Shown one piece after another: positions 62,001 to 64,000 of a stretch of DNA of 64,000 nucleotides. Numbering within the stretch: the first letter of the stretch is position 1; every line of letters begins with the position of its first letter. The translations under genes were made by a program, and so were the position numbers. The notes beneath the pieces were generated by a model. It was not told the origin of the DNA, did no database searches, and saw only the letters and a list, made by a program, of their open reading frames with translations. The stretch is from Parasponia andersonii (lineage: Eukaryota; Streptophyta; Magnoliopsida; Rosales; Cannabaceae): contig JXTB01000038.1 in NCBI GenBank assembly GCA_002914805.1, positions 510,211 through 574,210 of the forward strand, written 5' to 3'.

Positions 62001-64000
62001 ATTGCGGCCATACAGAAACCACTTGTATTTTGCCGATCATCTGGACAACTGGCCCAATCAGCATCAGTATAGCAGGTCAAGGTGAAGTCAGGGCTAGCTT
62101 GATAAGAGAGACCTAAAGTGGAAGTAGCTTTAAGGTACCGCAGTGTTCGCTTGACAGCTTGCAAGTGAATAGTGGTGGGAGCATGCATAAATTGACAAAG
62201 CTTGTTGATAGCGAAAGCGATATCTGGTCTCGTGAGTGTGCAATATTGTAAGGCACCAACAATGATGCGATAGTTGGTAGGATCGGAAAGTGGCTGGCCA
62301 TCATAGAGAGATAAAGTGGACCCGGATTGCATTGAAGTATGGTATGACTTGCAATCAACCATATTTGCCCGTTTGAGTAAATCCTGAATGTATTTGTGCT
62401 AACTTAAGTGAAGTGTTGCAGCGGAGCGGTGAACTTCGGTGCCAAGAAAGTAAGATAAAGGTCCAAGATCCTTGAGCGAGAATTGGGCATTTAAAACATG
62501 TATTAGCTGCTGAAGAAGAGCTGGTTTATTACCCGTAACAATGATATCATCCACGTAGACGAAGAGAATAATGATTTCAGACTTGTTGGAGTAGATAAAC
62601 TTGGAGGAATCAGACTTAGTACCAACAAAACCATCTGATAAGAGATAAGAATTCAGCTTGTGAAACCATGCATGTGGGGATTGCTTCAAACCATATAAAG
62701 CTTTGATGAGACGAAAAACATAGTGAGGATGAGCAGAGTCAACAAAACCTTGTGGTTGTTCCATGTGGACAGTTTCAGTGAGATCCTCGTTTAGGAAATC
62801 GTTATGAACATCAAGTTGATGAAGTGACTAACCCAAGGAGATAGCAAGACTTAAGACAATGCGGACCATGGTAGGCTTCACAACAGGACTAAAAGTCTCA
62901 AAGGAATTGATATCAGCAGTTTGATGATACCCTTTAGCAACTAAACATGCCTTGTATAGCTCAATGGTACCATTGGGCTTGAGTTTGAGCTTATATACCC
63001 ATTTACATCCAATGATCTTGTGAGCAGGATCCGAAGGAACCAATGTCCATGTACGATTGGCATGAAGGGCAGCTACTTCATTTTGCATAGCCTTTTGCCA
63101 TTCAGGGAATAAAGCAGCTTGTTTGAAAGAAACTGGTTCTGTGAGAGCATTAGCAGCAAGAAGAACATGGGGTTTGAAGACGCCAGCTTTGGACCGAGTA
63201 ATCATGGGATGCCACATCGGATGGGTCCACAGGCCTGTGAAGAGTAGTTCTTGGTAAAGAAACACTAAGTGGCATTGTATTAATTATGTTAGCATGTGTG
63301 AGAGTGCCAGTGGTAGAAGGCGAAGAGAGTGGAGAAGGAGGTGAAGTGTTTGAATATTGTATGGTGGTGGGAGAAGGGACTAAGGGAAAGCTCAAAGGAG
63401 GAATGAAAGAAGGAGAAATAGGAGAAAGGGGAGTTTGAGATGGCCTGTAAGAAGAGGAAGTGGTGTGTGGTGGTGATATAATTTGAGAAAGAGCAGGAGG
63501 TATACTTATAGAAGAATGGAGTGGAGAAGAAGCTGTAGTGAGAGAAGTAGCAATGGAGAAAGGGAAATGTGTTTCATTGAAGACAACATGCCTAGAAACA
63601 TACATACGCCCAGTAGACTTGTCTAAACATAGATACGCTCTAATTAGTCACTGCATTTATAATTTCTAACATGATATGATTACTCGACCTTGCTAATTGC
63701 CAATTCTGTTTATGTTGGTATGGGTTAATTTGGTTTATCTATACATGCTAAAAAGGTCTGTCACAATAACTATTTGCATTGTGGACCACCAAACAGTACT
63801 CAGAGCAGAAGCATAGAACAACATATTCTGATTTGTTTAAGGGAGACTCTTAGCTCCTAATATGATTACTAAACTGCAGTATCGTGTAAAAGTTTTCTTT
63901 TTGGTAAACTCTGGAAGATCGTTCCACACGTAACCTGTTTTTCCTCTTTCCCTAGGTACTTCACCGGTCTTTTATCACCGTGGAAAGGTATTCTCCTTTT
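59053..64000 (+). CDS. Katanin p60-like AAA ATPase, 5' part (continues beyond window)
   Basis: Six exons are seen: 59053-59094, 59461-59637, 59725-59780, 60745-60810, 60940-61047 and 63956 to beyond 64000, all with GT..AG introns and matching phases. Exon 1 encodes MANDEPSLTRWSFL; exon 2 DFKMFYDAKFGRKRLPES and a Ser/Asn-rich linker; exons 4-5 SLLPAFESAETRSLAESLC, DVTWESIKGLENAKRLLKEA and VMPIKYPK; exon 6 YFTGLLSPWKGILL. The latter is the lead-in to the Walker A of katanin/VPS4-class (meiotic clade) AAA ATPases, which lies past the window. These proteins form ATP-driven hexamers that act on microtubules. The N-terminus resembles the plant katanin A-like 2 type rather than KTN1. The ATG follows a CT-rich leader. 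Intron 5 (2.9 kb) holds an antisense copia element. Nothing seen breaks the frame, so I take it as a working gene. Confidence 0.88.
61361..61606 (-). repeat. 3' LTR of the intronic copia element (246 bp)
   Basis: On + it starts tgttaggtttaaagg and ends catttctaaca. The polypurine tract abuts it at 61607. It is short, as in Ale-type copia elements. Its last 37 bp are repeated at 63635-63671. Confidence 0.8.
61640..63628 (-). pseudogene. Copia integrase end, reverse transcriptase and RNase H in katanin intron 5
   Basis: Pieces in order: 63605-63150 (MYVSRHVVFNETHFPF, then a long Ser/Pro-rich linker); 63265-62828 (MITRSKAGVFKP, EWQKAMQNEVAALHANRTW, IIGCKWVYKLKLKPNG, SFETFSPVVKPTMVR); 62764-62399 (EQPQGFVDSAHPHYV, ALYGLKQSPHAW, ILFVYVDDIIVTGNK, KDLGPLSYFLGTEV); 62362-61997 (TRPDIAFAINKLCQFMHAP, TCYTDADWASCPDDR); and lower down RNase H wording (LRDNQSATYLAANPVLHAH, FTKALPSQ). 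The RT catalytic YVDD is intact. A few stops (after SLAISLG, HLS, CMAAI) break the frame. The 5' truncation means it cannot be an autonomous element. Confidence 0.9.
63635..63671 (-). repeat. 37-bp remnant of the 5' LTR
   Basis: It matches 61570-61606 with one difference. It sits directly against integrase coding sequence at 63628-63634, which shows a deletion from inside the 5' LTR to inside integrase. Confidence 0.85.

Larger units (their letters stand above)
61361..63671 (-). mobile_element. Internally deleted Ty1/copia element (Ale/Retrofit-like), antisense in the intron
   Basis: On the minus strand are the integrase C-terminal end, a Ser/Pro-rich linker, RT, RNase H, a polypurine tract (minus GAGGGGGGA, 61607-61616) and the 3' LTR (61361-61606). 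Gag, protease and most of integrase are missing. At the 5' side only 37 bp of the LTR (63635-63671, acgctctaattagtcactgc...) remain, joined directly to integrase sequence. The left part of the LTR and the right 37 bp agree except for one base, so the element is fairly young. Target duplications are not clear. The clade is inferred from compact size and RT wording. Confidence 0.88.
61048..63955 (+). other. Intron 5 of the katanin-like gene, enlarged by a retrotransposon
   Basis: Donor gtaggt follows CCCAA at 61047; acceptor tttccctag ends at 63955. Joined, the codon split AA/G gives Lys in KYPKYF. Without the copia insertion (61361-63671) about 600 bp would remain. Host intron DNA flanks the insertion on both sides. 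Confidence 0.85.

Overview
This window is plant nuclear DNA, most likely from a dicot-type angiosperm. It is very AT-rich and packed with transposable elements. The elements are plant Ty3/gypsy, Ty1/copia and Mutator-like (MULE) families, and the one clear host gene has typical plant GT..AG introns. No rRNA, tRNA or CRISPR was recognised. Nearly every coding region except the host gene is a decayed transposon. Protein-level calls are by eye from translated motifs, so domain limits are approximate.

Layout. 1-5960: the 5' half of a degenerate Ty3/gypsy (chromovirus, Tekay/Del-like) element on the minus strand, with gag, protease, RT, RNase H and integrase remnants, a primer-binding site and one LTR; the window edge cuts it. 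5961-14320: AT-rich intergenic DNA with foldback/MITE-like repeats and a diverged three-copy repeat. 14321-17390: direct repeats flanking two arrays of short near-palindromes built on GAAAC..GTTTC. 17450-21335: a truncated Sirevirus-like Ty1/copia element on the minus strand.

21340-54110: what I read as one very large Mutator-like element of the Kaonashi type. Long terminal inverted repeats enclose two convergent broken genes: a MULE transposase (+, 26249-34794, with an intron) and a DUF1985/Ulp1-like cysteine-protease gene (-, 52438-46741). The noncoding parts are full of TCTAGACA/TGTCTAGA-type repeats. Later insertions split it: an LTR-like repeat (22042-23404); a gypsy solo LTR (31778-34209) and other DNA inside the transposase intron; a complete Angela-like copia element (36448-46426, target duplication AAACA) between the genes; and an Angela solo LTR (50636-52316, target duplication TTGGG) in the first exon of the protease gene.

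54111-58760: AT-rich intergenic DNA with tandem repeats, a GC-rich hAT-like patch and two foldback/MITE elements. 59053-64000+: the host gene, the 5' part of a katanin p60-like AAA ATPase (six exons seen, gene runs off the window). Its fifth intron holds an antisense, internally deleted copia element with an intact YVDD reverse-transcriptase motif.
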